Shown here: piece after piece, positions 7,062-18,571 of the stretch
Layout of the letters: each line of letters begins with the position of its first letter
Numbering within the stretch: the stretch's first letter is position 1
Assembly: GCF_001500065.1 (NCBI RefSeq)
Contig: NZ_LQIN01000001.1
Location: 310,001 to 374,000 of the forward strand
DNA: 64,000 nucleotides
Direction: 5' to 3'
Origin: Mycobacterium sp. IS-3022
Lineage (GTDB): Bacteria; Actinomycetota; Actinomycetes; Mycobacteriales; Mycobacteriaceae
Program-made: the position numbers and the translations under genes
The notes under the pieces: model-generated
What the model was told of the DNA's origin: nothing
The model's database searches: none
Seen by the model: the letters and a program-made list of their open reading frames with translations, nothing else

Positions 7062-9176
7062 GTGTCGCTCGCATCCCCAGGGACCATCGCCGACGAGCAG
7101 TCGGCCGTACGGGAGCTGGTCCGTGACTGGGCGGCAGCCTCCGGTGCCATTTCGGCTGCACGCGACGTCGAGCAGGGCCAGGCGGACGCCTGGCGGCGAC
7201 CCTATGCGGGGATTGCCCAACTCGGGATCTTCGGTGTCGCGTTGCCCGAGGAGCACGGCGGCGCCGACGGCACGGTCGATGACCTCTGCGCGATGGTCGA
7301 CGAGGCGGCCGCAGCGTTGGTTCCCGGCCCCATCGCCACGACCGCGTTGGCGACGCTGGTGCTCGAGCAGTCCGAGGTGTTGCACGCACTTGCCGCCGGT
7401 GACCGGGTCGCCGGGGTGGCGCTCAGCGGGAATGTGCAGGTCACCGACGGCCGCGCCTCGGGCGCCGCGGAATACGTGCTCGGCGCCGATGCCGCGGGGG
7501 TGCTGCTGCTGGCCGCCGGTGACGGGTTCGTTCTGGTCGACGCGGGCGCCGACGGCGTCTCGGTCGAACCGCTGAAGGCGACTGACTTCTCGCGGCCGCT
7601 GGCGCGCGTCGTGCTCGACGCCGCGCCCGCCGAGGCGGTCAACGCACCGGCGCAACGGGTGATCGACATCGCGGCGACGGTGATGGCGGCGGAGGCGGCC
7701 GGCCTGGCCCGCTGGGCGTTGCAGACCGCGACGGAATACGCGAAAGTGCGCGAGCAGTTCGGCAAGCCGATCGGCAGTTTCCAGGCCATCAAGCACCTGT
7801 GTGCCGAAATGCTGCTGCGCTCCGAGCAAGCGTCGGTGGCCGCGGCTGACGCGGCGCGGGCGGTCGGCGAGGACGACGAGCAGTTGTCGGTCGCTGCCGC
7901 GGTCGCCGCTGCCGTGGGTATCGACGCGGCGAAGGCCAACGCCAAGGACTGCATTCAGGTGCTGGGCGGTATCGGAATCACCTGGGAACACGATGCGCAT
8001 CTGTATCTGCGCCGCGCTTATGGGATCGCGCATTTCCTCGGCGGACAGCAGCATTGGCTGCGCCGCGTCTCGGCGTTGACGCAGCAAGGGGTGCGCCGCG
8101 AGCTCAACATCGACCTCAAGTCAGTGGAAAACCTGCGGCCCGAAATCGCTTCCGCGGTGGCCGAAATCGCGGCGCTGCCGGTCGAAAAGCAACAGGCCGC
8201 GCTGGCCGACGCGGGTCTGCAGGCGCCGCACTGGCCCAAGCCCTACGGCCGCGACGCCGGACCGGCCGAGCAATTGTTGATCGACCAGGAGTTGGCGAAG
8301 GCCAACGTCTCGCGTCCCGACCTCGTCATCGGGTGGTGGGCAGCGCCGACGATTCTCGAGCACGGCAGCGCTGAGCAGATCGAGCGGTTCATCCCGCCGA
8401 CGCTGCGCGGTGAGTTGCTCTGGTGCCAGTTGTTCTCGGAGCCGGGCGCGGGATCCGATCTGGCGGCGTTGCGCACCAAGGCCGTCCGCGCCGACGGGGG
8501 CTGGAAGCTGACCGGCCAGAAGGTGTGGACGTCGGCGGCGCACAAGGCCCAATGGGGCATCTGCCTGGCGCGGACCGACGCCGACGCGCCGAAGCACAAG
8601 GGCATCACCTACTTCCTGGTCGACATGAAATCGCCGGGCATCGACATCCGGCCGCTGCGCGAGATCACCGGCGACAACCTGTTCAACGAGGTGTTCTTCG
8701 ACGACGTGTTCGTGCCCGACGAGATGGTCGTGGGCAACGTGAACGACGGATGGCGGCTCGCCAGAACGACATTGGCAAACGAGCGGGTCGCGATGTCACA
8801 CGGCACCGCGCTGGGCAACCCGATGGAGGAATTGCTCAAGACGGTGGCGACACTGGACTTCGACGTGGCCGGCCAGGACCAACTCGGCTCGTTGATCGTG
8901 GCGGCCCAGGTCGGCTCACTGCTGGATCACAAGATCGCCGAACTCGCTGTCGGAGGCCAGGATCCGGGCCCGCAAGCCAGTGCGCGAAAGCTGATCGGGG
9001 TGCGTTACCGGCAGGCGCTGGCCGAACTGCGGATGGAGTTGTCCGAAGGTGGCGGCGTGGTCGAGAACTCCACGGTGTTCGACTTCCTCAACACCCGCTG
9101 CCTGACCATCGCGGGCGGCACGGAGCAGATTCTGCTCACCCTCGCCGGCGAGCGGCTGCTGGGCCTACCCCGCTAG
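7062..9176 (+). CDS. fadE34: Double-domain acyl-CoA dehydrogenase FadE34 (sterol side chain)
   Basis: Flavoprotein that introduces the alpha-beta double bond into steroid side-chain CoA esters; FadE34 (ChsE3) of M. tuberculosis is assigned to the C24 (five-carbon) side chain. The 704-residue chain holds two acyl-CoA dehydrogenase modules. Residues 1 to about 330 are the divergent half, with V-R-E-Q-F-G-K-P-I-G-S-F-Q-A-I-K. Residues about 340-704 are the half with the FAD-binding S-E-P-G-A-G-S-D-L-A and the C-terminal A-G-G-T-E-Q-I-L. Most family members are heterotetramers, and this fusion replaces that arrangement. GTG start at 7062 with AGGAG at 7051-7055. It follows the KstR operator at 7007. 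Confidence 0.92.
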   Translation: MSLASPGTIADEQSAVRELVRDWAAASGAISAARDVEQGQADAWRRPYAGIAQLGIFGVALPEEHGGADGTVDDLCAMVDEAAAALVPGPIATTALATLVLEQSEVLHALAAGDRVAGVALSGNVQVTDGRASGAAEYVLGADAAGVLLLAAGDGFVLVDAGADGVSVEPLKATDFSRPLARVVLDAAPAEAVNAPAQRVIDIAATVMAAEAAGLARWALQTATEYAKVREQFGKPIGSFQAIKHLCAEMLLRSEQASVAAADAARAVGEDDEQLSVAAAVAAAVGIDAAKANAKDCIQVLGGIGITWEHDAHLYLRRAYGIAHFLGGQQHWLRRVSALTQQGVRRELNIDLKSVENLRPEIASAVAEIAALPVEKQQAALADAGLQAPHWPKPYGRDAGPAEQLLIDQELAKANVSRPDLVIGWWAAPTILEHGSAEQIERFIPPTLRGELLWCQLFSEPGAGSDLAALRTKAVRADGGWKLTGQKVWTSAAHKAQWGICLARTDADAPKHKGITYFLVDMKSPGIDIRPLREITGDNLFNEVFFDDVFVPDEMVVGNVNDGWRLARTTLANERVAMSHGTALGNPMEELLKTVATLDFDVAGQDQLGSLIVAAQVGSLLDHKIAELAVGGQDPGPQASARKLIGVRYRQALAELRMELSEGGGVVENSTVFDFLNTRCLTIAGGTEQILLTLAGERLLGLPR

Positions 9177-9206
9177 GAGTCGTTAAGCGCGCCGATCAGC
9201 AGTCTC

Positions 9207-9746
9207 CTAGCTGAACGCGGCCTGTGCGCAGGCGTCGGGCGAGGTGACGTTGACCCCGGCGTAGACCACCTGGATGTGTGAGCAGACGATCAGCGGCACA
9301 TCGGTCCTCGGTTGGCCGGTGCGCCAGTCGACCGGCCAGACGTCTTCACCGAACCGATATTTCTCCGGCGGTCCGCCGCCGAAGTAGATCGTGGTGAACT
9401 CCACATCGGTCAACGACTTGAACGAGCGCGTGTTCGGCGTCTTGAAGCTGAAGTTGATGTAGACGCTGCGGTCCATGGTGCGCAGCGTGGTGGTCTGACG
9501 GGCCCACAGATCGCCGGGGAATCCGATAACCCCTTCGGGCGCGCGCAGATTCGCCTGGGTGTTGACCAGGCACCTCGCCTCGGCCTTGATGCAGTTGGCC
9601 GTTGCCGCCATTTCGAGTGTCTGCGCTGCGTTGACGGGGATCGTGGCGACTTTTGTGTCCACCGCCGCCGATGCGGTCGGGGCGAGGAGCGCAACCGCCA
9701 GCCACATCGCCGATACCACGGCCAGAACGCCGGCGCACCGCTTCAC
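9207..9746 (-). CDS. Conserved exported protein (Rv3572-like)
   Basis: 179 residues with a Sec signal peptide: a K-R start, a hydrophobic core to about residue 22, and probable cleavage after A-S-A. The mature part contains four cysteines that could form two disulfides and no recognised catalytic motif. Position and size match Rv3572 of M. tuberculosis (176 residues), which is unannotated functionally and sits in the same place between fadE34 and kshB. Its stop is 28 bases from the fadE34 stop (convergent). A function in sterol uptake or envelope is conceivable from location only. Confidence 0.75.
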   Translation of the reverse strand: MKRCAGVLAVVSAMWLAVALLAPTASAAVDTKVATIPVNAAQTLEMAATANCIKAEARCLVNTQANLRAPEGVIGFPGDLWARQTTTLRTMDRSVYINFSFKTPNTRSFKSLTDVEFTTIYFGGGPPEKYRFGEDVWPVDWRTGQPRTDVPLIVCSHIQVVYAGVNVTSPDACAQAAFS

Positions 9747-9818
9747 TGGTTTCTGCCTTTCTGGAGCCGCTTGGCGGCGACTTCCAAGTCGGTCGTGCGG
9801 CGAATGCTAGCCCCCGCG

Positions 9819-10877
9819 CTATTCGTCGTAGGTGACTTCGACCGAATCCGAACGCGGCAGCGCCTGGCAGCCGAGAATCAGGCCCTCGTCGAGATCGGAC
9901 TGCTCCAACACGTCGTTGACGTCCATCTCGACCTCGCCGCTCTTCTTCAGCACCGCGCAGGCGCCGCAATGGCCCTCCCGGCAGGAGAACGGCGCATCGA
10001 GGCCCTTGTCCAGGAGCACGTCGAGCAGCTTGGCGTTGCGGGGCCACCGCACCTCGTGCGTCTCGCCGTCGAGCGTGACGATCGCCGTGGCCGGGCCCTC
10101 GTCGCTGTCGTCCTCCTCGATGACCACGGCGGCGAACGGGTCGGAGTCCAGCGACTTGAACACCTCGATGTGCACGCGTTCGGCCGGCATTCCGGCGCCC
10201 TTGACCGCCTCCTCGGCCGCGGCCATGAACGGGCCCGGCCCGCAGATGTAGGCGTCGTGACCGGTGTACGGGGCGGTCAGGGCGGCCAGCGCCGCCGCGC
10301 TCGGCAGCCCCTGCACCGTTTCCAACCAGTGCACGACGACGAGCCGCTCGGGGTATTTCTCGCCCAGTTCACGCAGCGCCGCGCCGAAGATCACCGAGTT
10401 CTCGTCGCGGTTGGCGTAGACCAGAACGACCTTGCCGGTGCCCTCGGCGAGCGCCGATTTGCAGATCGACATCATCGGCGTGATCCCCGAGCCGGCGGCC
10501 AACAGCAGGAAGTCGGTGTCCAAGGTCTTGGGCACGAACGTGCCCGAAGGTGCCAGCACGTGCACCTTCATGCCGGTGTGCGCGTGATCGCACAGCCAGT
10601 TCGACGCGTAGCCGTCGGCGGTGCGCTTGACGGTGACGGTCAGCCGGTCGTCGGTGAACGGGGAACTGCACAGCGAGTAGCAGCGCGCCACCGATCCGGT
10701 CCGCTCGCTGGGCACGCGCAGCGTGAGGAACTGACCGGGCGCGTACCGCAGTCGTTCTGCCGGAATCTCGGCACCGGCGGGCACGGTGAACACCAGCGAG
10801 CGCGCGTCGTCGGTCTCCTCGACGACGTCGGCAAGCTCCAGCTCGAGCACATGGCTGCCGAGCGGCTCGTCGGTCAC
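9819..10877 (-). CDS. kshB: 3-ketosteroid 9-alpha-hydroxylase reductase KshB
   Basis: Electron-transfer partner of the Rieske oxygenase KshA, which hydroxylates C9 of AD/ADD and triggers B-ring opening. Order of domains: FAD-binding ferredoxin-reductase domain (R-C-Y-S-L-C-S-S-P), NAD-binding domain (A-A-G-S-G-I-T-P-M-M-S, then C-G-P-G-P-F-M), and a C-terminal plant-type [2Fe-2S] domain (S-C-R-E-G-H-C-G-A-C, later C-Q-A-L). An upstream GTG at 10889 has no room for a ribosome binding site, while AAAGGTGG sits about 8 bases before GTG 10877, giving 352 residues. M. tuberculosis KshB (Rv3571) has 358. A KstR operator lies 52 bases upstream. kshA is not in the window. Confidence 0.92.
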   Translation of the reverse strand: MTDEPLGSHVLELELADVVEETDDARSLVFTVPAGAEIPAERLRYAPGQFLTLRVPSERTGSVARCYSLCSSPFTDDRLTVTVKRTADGYASNWLCDHAHTGMKVHVLAPSGTFVPKTLDTDFLLLAAGSGITPMMSICKSALAEGTGKVVLVYANRDENSVIFGAALRELGEKYPERLVVVHWLETVQGLPSAAALAALTAPYTGHDAYICGPGPFMAAAEEAVKGAGMPAERVHIEVFKSLDSDPFAAVVIEEDDSDEGPATAIVTLDGETHEVRWPRNAKLLDVLLDKGLDAPFSCREGHCGACAVLKKSGEVEMDVNDVLEQSDLDEGLILGCQALPRSDSVEVTYDE

Positions 10878-10928
10878 TTTCGCGTCCACCTTTCACGTTC
10901 GGCGTTGACGCCGATTCAGCCCTATAAC

Positions 10929-10942
10929 TAGAACAGGTTACA
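10929..10942. promoter_or_regulatory. KstR operator upstream of kshB
   Basis: TAGAACAGGTTACA fits TNNAACNNGTTNNA at all fixed positions. It lies on the kshB side of the kshB/hsaA divergent region. Confidence 0.82.
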
Positions 10943-10996
10943 GAAATGCATGTGCGCAGGTCCAGCCGCCACAGGTATGCGCTACTCGACACGAAT

Positions 10997-11010
10997 CGTA
11001 ACGTGTTCTA
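10997..11010. promoter_or_regulatory. Imperfect KstR operator upstream of hsaA
   Basis: CGTAACGTGTTCTA fits TNNAACNNGTTNNA except the first base (C instead of T). It lies 72 bases before the hsaA start, so the divergent pair appears to carry one operator for each direction. Confidence 0.68.
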
Positions 11011-11081
11011 ATCTGACGGCTAAGCGATTCGCGCTTGGCGTGAGTGCTCATCGCAGTCCGTCCTATCCGGGAGGCACATCA

Positions 11082-12266
11082 GTGACGTCCATTGAACAGC
11101 GTGACGCGCAGTCGGTCCTAGCCGGGATCGACGACCTTCTGCCGCTGATCGCCAAACGCGCGCAAGCCACCGAGGACCTGCGCCGCATTCCGGACGAGAC
11201 GATCAACGAACTCAACGAGGTCGGCTTCTTCAAGCTGCTGCAGCCCGAGCAGTGGGGCGGCCTGCAGTGCGATCCGACGCTGTTCTACGAGGCGGTGCGC
11301 CGGCTCGCCGGCGCCTGTGGTTCCACGGGCTGGGTCGGTTCGATCATCGGTGTGCACAACTGGCACCTCGCGCTGTTCGACCAGCAGGCCCAGCAAGAGG
11401 TCTGGGGCGACGACCCGGCCGTGCGGATCTCCTCGTCGTACGCGCCGATGGGGGCGGGCACCGTCGTCGACGGCGGCTACATCGTCAACGGGTCCTGGAA
11501 CTGGTCCTCGGGGTGCGACCACGCCACATGGACATTCGTCGGCGGTCCGGTGATCAAGGACGGCAAGCCCGTCGACTTCGGCAGCTTTCTGATTCCGCGT
11601 ACCGAGTACGAGATCGACGATGTGTGGCATGTGGTCGGGCTCAAGGGCACGGGAAGCAACACGCTCAAGGTCAAGGACGTCTTCGTGCCGCGGCACCGCT
11701 TCCTGTCCTACAAGGCGATGAACGACCGCACCGCGGGCGGGCTGCAGACCAACACCGCGCCTGTCTACAAGATGCCCTGGGGCACAGTGCATCCCACCAC
11801 CATCTCGGCGCCCATCGTCGGCATGGCGTACGGCGCTTACGCTGCCCATGTCGAGCATCAGGGCAAGCGGGTGCGCGCCGCGTTCGCGGGGGAGAAGGCA
11901 AAAGACGATCCGTTCGCCAAGATCCGGATCGCCGAGGCCGCCAGCGACATCGACGCCGCCTGGCGTCAGCTGATCGGCAATGTCGGCGACGAGTACGCCC
12001 TGCTGACGGCGGGCGAGGAGATCCCATTCGAACTGCGCGCCCGCGCTCGCCGTGACCAGGTGCGGGCGACCGGCCGCGCGATCGCCTCGATCGACCGGCT
12101 CTTCGAGGCATCCGGTGCCACCGCGCTGAACCTCGACGCGCCGGTGCAGCGCTTCTGGCGCGATGCGCACGCCGGCCGGGTGCATGCGGCCAACGACCCC
12201 GAACGCGCCTACCTGATCTTCGGCAACAACGAGTTCGGGCTGCCGCCGCAGGACACGATGGTTTAA
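11082..12266 (+). CDS. hsaA: 3-HSA hydroxylase, oxygenase component HsaA
   Basis: Flavin-dependent monooxygenase that hydroxylates 3-HSA to the catechol 3,4-DHSA in steroid A/B-ring degradation, using reduced flavin from HsaB. It has an acyl-CoA-dehydrogenase-like fold and is near-identical in pattern to M. tuberculosis HsaA (Rv3570c, 394 residues): N-terminal helical domain, a central W-N-W-S-S-G-C-D-H-A segment and the C-terminal helical domain. GTG 11082 gives exactly 394 residues, with GGGAGG at 11069-11074. An in-frame upstream extension to 10950 runs through the operators and is not used. First gene of hsaA-hsaD-hsaC-hsaB. Confidence 0.95.
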   Translation: MTSIEQRDAQSVLAGIDDLLPLIAKRAQATEDLRRIPDETINELNEVGFFKLLQPEQWGGLQCDPTLFYEAVRRLAGACGSTGWVGSIIGVHNWHLALFDQQAQQEVWGDDPAVRISSSYAPMGAGTVVDGGYIVNGSWNWSSGCDHATWTFVGGPVIKDGKPVDFGSFLIPRTEYEIDDVWHVVGLKGTGSNTLKVKDVFVPRHRFLSYKAMNDRTAGGLQTNTAPVYKMPWGTVHPTTISAPIVGMAYGAYAAHVEHQGKRVRAAFAGEKAKDDPFAKIRIAEAASDIDAAWRQLIGNVGDEYALLTAGEEIPFELRARARRDQVRATGRAIASIDRLFEASGATALNLDAPVQRFWRDAHAGRVHAANDPERAYLIFGNNEFGLPPQDTMV

Positions 12267-14637
<2,371 letters not shown>

Positions 14638-14648
14638 CAGATCCGCAC

Positions 14649-15416
14649 TTACAACCGCTCGTCGATGAAGTCCACAACGGCTGCGGCCACCTCCCGGTGC
14701 ACCGTCTCGTTGAGAATGTCGTGGCGCGCGCCCGCGAACTCTGCGAAATCCAGCGCGTCGATCTGCTCGGCGTACGCCCGCACCGCGCCGACCGGGGCGA
14801 TGACGTCGTTCGAGCCGTGGAGGGCCAGCGTCGGCACGGTGAGTTCCGGCAGGGCGGCGCCGAATCGGTCCCAGGCCCTGTCGAGTTCCCGCGTCAGTGC
14901 CGCACCATCGGCTTCGGCAAATACCAGCGGATCGTTCTCCAGCAGGTCGAGGTAGAACGGGTCGTCGGACAGCGCGCCTGGGTTGAGGACGAGCGAGGTG
15001 TCGCTGTCGAGCATCGCGGGAGTCGGCACCAGCGGAGCGCCGGAGACGATGCCTGCTCGATAGCGGTCCGGCTGTTCCAGCAGCCGGAACAGCGAGACGA
15101 TGGAGCCGAACGAATGCCCCTGAGCGATCAACGGCACCCCGCGCCGTGCGGTCTCGGCGACATCGGTCAGGGCATCGGCGAGACCGGAGCTGCCTTCGAT
15201 CGACCCGAAGTCCCCGCGGGTGCCCGGGCTCAGGCCATGGCCGAACTGGTCGACCGCCCACAGGTCGATACCCGCGGCGTTGAGCGCGAAGCCGTAGCGG
15301 TGGTAGAGACCCGAGTGCTCGCCGAAGCCGTGCAGGAAGATCACCGCGGCGCGCGGATCGGCCGACGGCCAGTGGCGGTAGTAGGCGCGGCCCTTCGGAT
15401 GGTCGATGAACGGCAT
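14649..15416 (-). CDS. Alpha/beta hydrolase, monoacylglycerol-lipase-like
   Basis: 255 residues from ATG 15416. It has the oxyanion-hole segment F-L-H-G-F-G-E-H-S-G, the nucleophile elbow G-H-S-F-G-S, a catalytic aspartate in H-G-S-N-D-V-I-A, and a histidine in A-R-H-D-I-L-N-E. H-G-x-G-E-H-x-x and the spacing suit the serine aminopeptidase S33 / monoacylglycerol lipase group, which hydrolyses monoacylglycerols or similar esters. An upstream in-frame start would add 11 residues with no support. Its stop is 12 bases from the hsaB stop (convergent), and it lies 10 bases downstream of the LysR gene on the same strand, so the two may be cotranscribed. Confidence 0.78.
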   Translation of the reverse strand: MPFIDHPKGRAYYRHWPSADPRAAVIFLHGFGEHSGLYHRYGFALNAAGIDLWAVDQFGHGLSPGTRGDFGSIEGSSGLADALTDVAETARRGVPLIAQGHSFGSIVSLFRLLEQPDRYRAGIVSGAPLVPTPAMLDSDTSLVLNPGALSDDPFYLDLLENDPLVFAEADGAALTRELDRAWDRFGAALPELTVPTLALHGSNDVIAPVGAVRAYAEQIDALDFAEFAGARHDILNETVHREVAAAVVDFIDERL

Positions 15417-15426
15417 GCTGACGACG

Positions 15427-16341
15427 TTAGCCCTTGCCCAGCAGCACATCGCGCTGCTCGTGCACGCGGTCGCGGATCGCCTCCACGACGGCGGCCACCT
15501 CGGGCCGGCGCAGCGCCTCTGCGCGGGTGACGAGCCAGTACGTCAGCCGGACCGCCACCTGGCCGGGCAGCACGCGGACCAGATCGTCGTGCCGGTCGGC
15601 CATGAAACAGGGCAGCAACCCGATGCCCGCGGCCGCGCGGGTCGCTTCCACATGCACGAAAACGTTTGTGGACGTGACGGATTCGCGCATGGCGGGCGCG
15701 AAGCTCGCCGCCACATCGAGGTCGTCGACCTGCAGCATCGAGTCGATGAAGTAGACCAGCGGGTAACGCTCGAGATCGGCGATGCTGGCCGGCGTCCCGT
15801 GCTCGGCCAGGTAGCCACGGGCGCCGTAGAGGCCCAGGCAGTAATCGCCGAGCCTGATCGCCCTGGCCAGATGGACCTTGGGTTCGCCGACGACCACCTC
15901 CACGTCGAGACCGGACCTCTGCTGGGTGGCGGGTCGCGTCGTGGCGACGAGCTCGACCGCCACCTTTGGATGCCGACGCTGGACGTGAGCCGCGGCCGGT
16001 GCGGCGATGTAGGCCGAGAAGCCGTCGGTTGCCGAGATCCGCACGACGCCTTCGAGTGCGCGATCGCCCGCGGCATCGACGGCAAGTGACCGCACGGCCG
16101 ACTCGATGGCTTCGGCGGCGGCCAGCGCGTCGCGGCCCAATTCGGTGAGTTCCCACCCGCCCGGGCCGCGGGCCAGCACCCGCCCGCCGACCGACTCCTC
16201 GAGTGCGGCGATGCGCCGAGAGATCGTGGTGTGGTTGAGCCCGAGTTCCTCAGCTGCCGTCTTGTAGCGGCCGGACCGGCCGACCGCCAGCAACACGAGC
16301 AGGTCGTCGGCGCTCGGCCGTCGACCCGACGGCTGGGTCAT
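15427..16341 (-). CDS. LysR-family regulator of the 3-hydroxybutyrate operon
   Basis: 304 residues from ATG 16341. The N-terminal winged helix-turn-helix reads A-A-E-E-L-G-L-N-H-T-T-I-S-R-R-I-A-A-L-E, followed by a LysR substrate-binding domain. It is divergent from a transporter/3-hydroxybutyrate dehydrogenase/acetoacetyl-CoA synthetase operon, the usual layout for a LysR activator and its target. A 10-bp inverted repeat lies between them (16365-16413). The inducer is probably the transported hydroxy acid or an intermediate of it; that is inference. Confidence 0.83.
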   Translation of the reverse strand: MTQPSGRRPSADDLLVLLAVGRSGRYKTAAEELGLNHTTISRRIAALEESVGGRVLARGPGGWELTELGRDALAAAEAIESAVRSLAVDAAGDRALEGVVRISATDGFSAYIAAPAAAHVQRRHPKVAVELVATTRPATQQRSGLDVEVVVGEPKVHLARAIRLGDYCLGLYGARGYLAEHGTPASIADLERYPLVYFIDSMLQVDDLDVAASFAPAMRESVTSTNVFVHVEATRAAAGIGLLPCFMADRHDDLVRVLPGQVAVRLTYWLVTRAEALRRPEVAAVVEAIRDRVHEQRDVLLGKG

Positions 16342-16364
16342 CGGAGGCGGCACAACTGCATTTT

Positions 16365-16413
16365 CGCAGATACCTCCTGCACTTTTCGCCATTGCCAGCC
16401 GCGGGTATCTGCG
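16365..16413. promoter_or_regulatory. Long-spaced perfect inverted repeat between LysR gene and its target operon
   Basis: CGCAGATACC at 16365-16374 and its exact reverse complement GGTATCTGCG at 16404-16413 are separated by 29 bases, centre to centre 39 bp. Paired, widely spaced half-sites fit binding by a LysR tetramer to recognition and activation sites. The distance to the transporter start is 50 bases. Confidence 0.65.
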
Positions 16414-16463
16414 TGAATACTCACTGGCGTCTGTGCCTGCCATCACAGCCGAAGGAGTGCGCG

Positions 16464-17828
16464 ATGGATGTCACCAATGTCGCGAACAGCGACGCGCCGG
16501 TCCCGACGGGCCTGCGACGCGTCGTGGTCGCTTCGATGGCCGGCACGGTCGTCGAGTGGTACGAGTTCTTCCTCTACGCGACCGCCGCCACGTTGGTCTT
16601 CAACAAGGTGTTCTTCGCCGAGGGCACGAGCGAGGCCAGTGGTCTCATCGCCGCCCTGCTGACCTACGCCGTTGGCTTCGTCGCGCGCCCGCTCGGCGGG
16701 GTGGTGTTCGGGCATTTCGGCGACAAGTACGGCCGCAAGAAGTTGCTCCAGTTCGCGATCCTTCTCGTCGGTGGCGTCACGTTTCTCATGGGTTGCCTGC
16801 CCACCTACGCACAGATCGGGGTATGGGCGCCGATCCTGCTCGTGGTTCTGCGCTTCCTTCAGGGCTTCGCCGTCGGCGGCGAATGGGGCGGCGCAGTCCT
16901 GCTCGTCGCCGAGCACAGTCCGAACGACAAGCGAGCGTTCTGGGCCAGCTGGCCGCAGGCGGCGGTGCCCGTCGGCAACATGCTCGCCACCGTCGTTCTG
17001 TTGATGCTGACCGGTCTGCTGCCGGAGGCGGCGTTCCTGTCCTGGGGATGGCGGGTGGCGTTCTGGCTGTCCGCGGTGGTGGTGCTGATCGGCTACTACA
17101 TCCGCACCAAGGTCAGCGACGCGCCGATCTTCGTGGCCGCGCAGGAGGAGGTCGAACGCGTCAAGGCCGTCTCTTACGGTGTGTTCGAGGTGCTGAGGCG
17201 TTATCCCCGTGGCGTTTTCACCGCGATGGGGCTGCGGTTCGCGGAGAACATCATGTACTACCTGGTGGTCACGTTCTCGATCGTCTACCTCAAGACGCAC
17301 GTGGGCGCCGACACCAGCGACATCCTGTGGTGGTTGCTCGTCGCGCACGCCGTGCACTTCGTGGTGATTCCTCAGGTGGGCCGGCTGTCTGACCGGTTCG
17401 GCAGGCGGCCGGTGTACATCGTCGGCGCGATCGCCGGCGGAACGTGGGGCTTCTTCGCTTTCCCGATGATGAACAGCGGCTCTTACCTGCTGATCATGGC
17501 CGCTGTCATCCTCGGACTGGTTATCCACGCGCTGATGTACTCGCCGCAGCCGGCGATCATGGCCGAGATGTTCCCGACCCGGATGCGGTATTCCGGTGTC
17601 TCCCTTGGCTATCAGGTGACGTCAATCGTTGCCGGGTCGCTGGCGCCGGCCATCGCCACGTGGCTGCTCGACAGGTACGATTCGGCGGTCCCGATCGCGC
17701 TCTATCTCGCCGCCGCTTCGGTGATCACCTTGGTGGCCGCGTTGTTCACCCGCGAAACCAAGGGCCTCGATCTTGCGACGCTCGATGCTGCCGACCGTGA
17801 GCAACTCGCCAAGGCGGGCGTCGTATGA
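16464..17828 (+). CDS. MFS transporter, metabolite:H+ symporter (MHS) family
   Basis: 454-residue inner-membrane symporter with about 12 transmembrane helices. The hallmark MHS opening A-G-T-V-V-E-W-Y-E-F-F-L-Y and the loop 2-3 motif G-H-F-G-D-K-Y-G-R-K-K place it with the proline/betaine/alpha-ketoglutarate/shikimate group, which carries small carboxylates and zwitterions. GAAGGAG at 16451-16457 supports ATG 16464 over upstream in-frame starts. Its stop overlaps the dehydrogenase start (ATGA). Uptake of 3-hydroxybutyrate or acetoacetate is inferred from the operon. Confidence 0.83.
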   Translation: MDVTNVANSDAPVPTGLRRVVVASMAGTVVEWYEFFLYATAATLVFNKVFFAEGTSEASGLIAALLTYAVGFVARPLGGVVFGHFGDKYGRKKLLQFAILLVGGVTFLMGCLPTYAQIGVWAPILLVVLRFLQGFAVGGEWGGAVLLVAEHSPNDKRAFWASWPQAAVPVGNMLATVVLLMLTGLLPEAAFLSWGWRVAFWLSAVVVLIGYYIRTKVSDAPIFVAAQEEVERVKAVSYGVFEVLRRYPRGVFTAMGLRFAENIMYYLVVTFSIVYLKTHVGADTSDILWWLLVAHAVHFVVIPQVGRLSDRFGRRPVYIVGAIAGGTWGFFAFPMMNSGSYLLIMAAVILGLVIHALMYSPQPAIMAEMFPTRMRYSGVSLGYQVTSIVAGSLAPAIATWLLDRYDSAVPIALYLAAASVITLVAALFTRETKGLDLATLDAADREQLAKAGVV

Positions 17829-18571
17829 GCGAACTCGACGGCCGCACCGCGTTGGTGACCGGCGGTGCGAGCGGCATCGGGGCCGCATGCGCCCGCGCCT
17901 TGGCGGCGGAAGGCGCGAGGGTCACCGTCGCGGATCGCGACGATGTCGGCGCCAAGGCGATCGCCGAAGAGATCGGTGGGAAGCCGTGGGTAGTAGACCT
18001 TTCCGACGTCTCCGCGCTCGAGGACCTTCGACTGAAGACCGACATCCTGGTGAACAACGCCGGCGTGCAACACGTCAGCCCGATCGCCGAGTTCCCACCC
18101 GAGCGCTTCCGTTTCATCCTTCAACTCATGCTGGAGGCGCCGTTCCTGTTGATCCGTGCGGCGCTGCCGCACATGTACGAGCAGAACTTCGGGCGCATCA
18201 TCAACATTTCATCGGTGCATGGGCTGCGCGCCTCCGAGTTCAAGAGCGGGTACGTGACCGCGAAGCACGGGCTCGAGGGACTGTCGAAGGTGACCGCGCT
18301 GGAGGGCGGGCCGCACGGCGTCACCAGCAACTGCGTCGACCCCGGTTATGTGCGAACTCCGCTGGTGACCAAGCAGATCGCCGATCAGGCCCGCACCCAC
18401 GGGATCGACGAGGATAAGGTGGTCGCGGACGTTCTGCTGAAGGAGAGCGCGATCAAGCGACTTGTCGAACCCGAAGAAGTTGCCTCGCTGGTCATCTGGC
18501 TCGCCTCATCGGACGCGGGGATGGTGACCGGGGCGTCGTACACGATGGACGGCGGCTGGAGCGCCCGATGA
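17825..18571 (+). CDS. 3-hydroxybutyrate dehydrogenase (SDR)
   Basis: NAD-dependent short-chain dehydrogenase that should oxidise 3-hydroxybutyrate to acetoacetate. Cofactor motif T-G-G-A-S-G-I-G at 12-19, N-N-A-G at 77-80, catalytic Ser near 130, and Y143-x-x-x-K147. The segment N-C-V-D-P-G-Y-V-R-T-P-L-V with the following K-Q-I is typical of the D-3-hydroxybutyrate dehydrogenase subgroup. Length 248. It overlaps both neighbours by four bases (ATGA), so the three genes are translationally coupled. Confidence 0.84.
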   Translation: MSELDGRTALVTGGASGIGAACARALAAEGARVTVADRDDVGAKAIAEEIGGKPWVVDLSDVSALEDLRLKTDILVNNAGVQHVSPIAEFPPERFRFILQLMLEAPFLLIRAALPHMYEQNFGRIINISSVHGLRASEFKSGYVTAKHGLEGLSKVTALEGGPHGVTSNCVDPGYVRTPLVTKQIADQARTHGIDEDKVVADVLLKESAIKRLVEPEEVASLVIWLASSDAGMVTGASYTMDGGWSAR

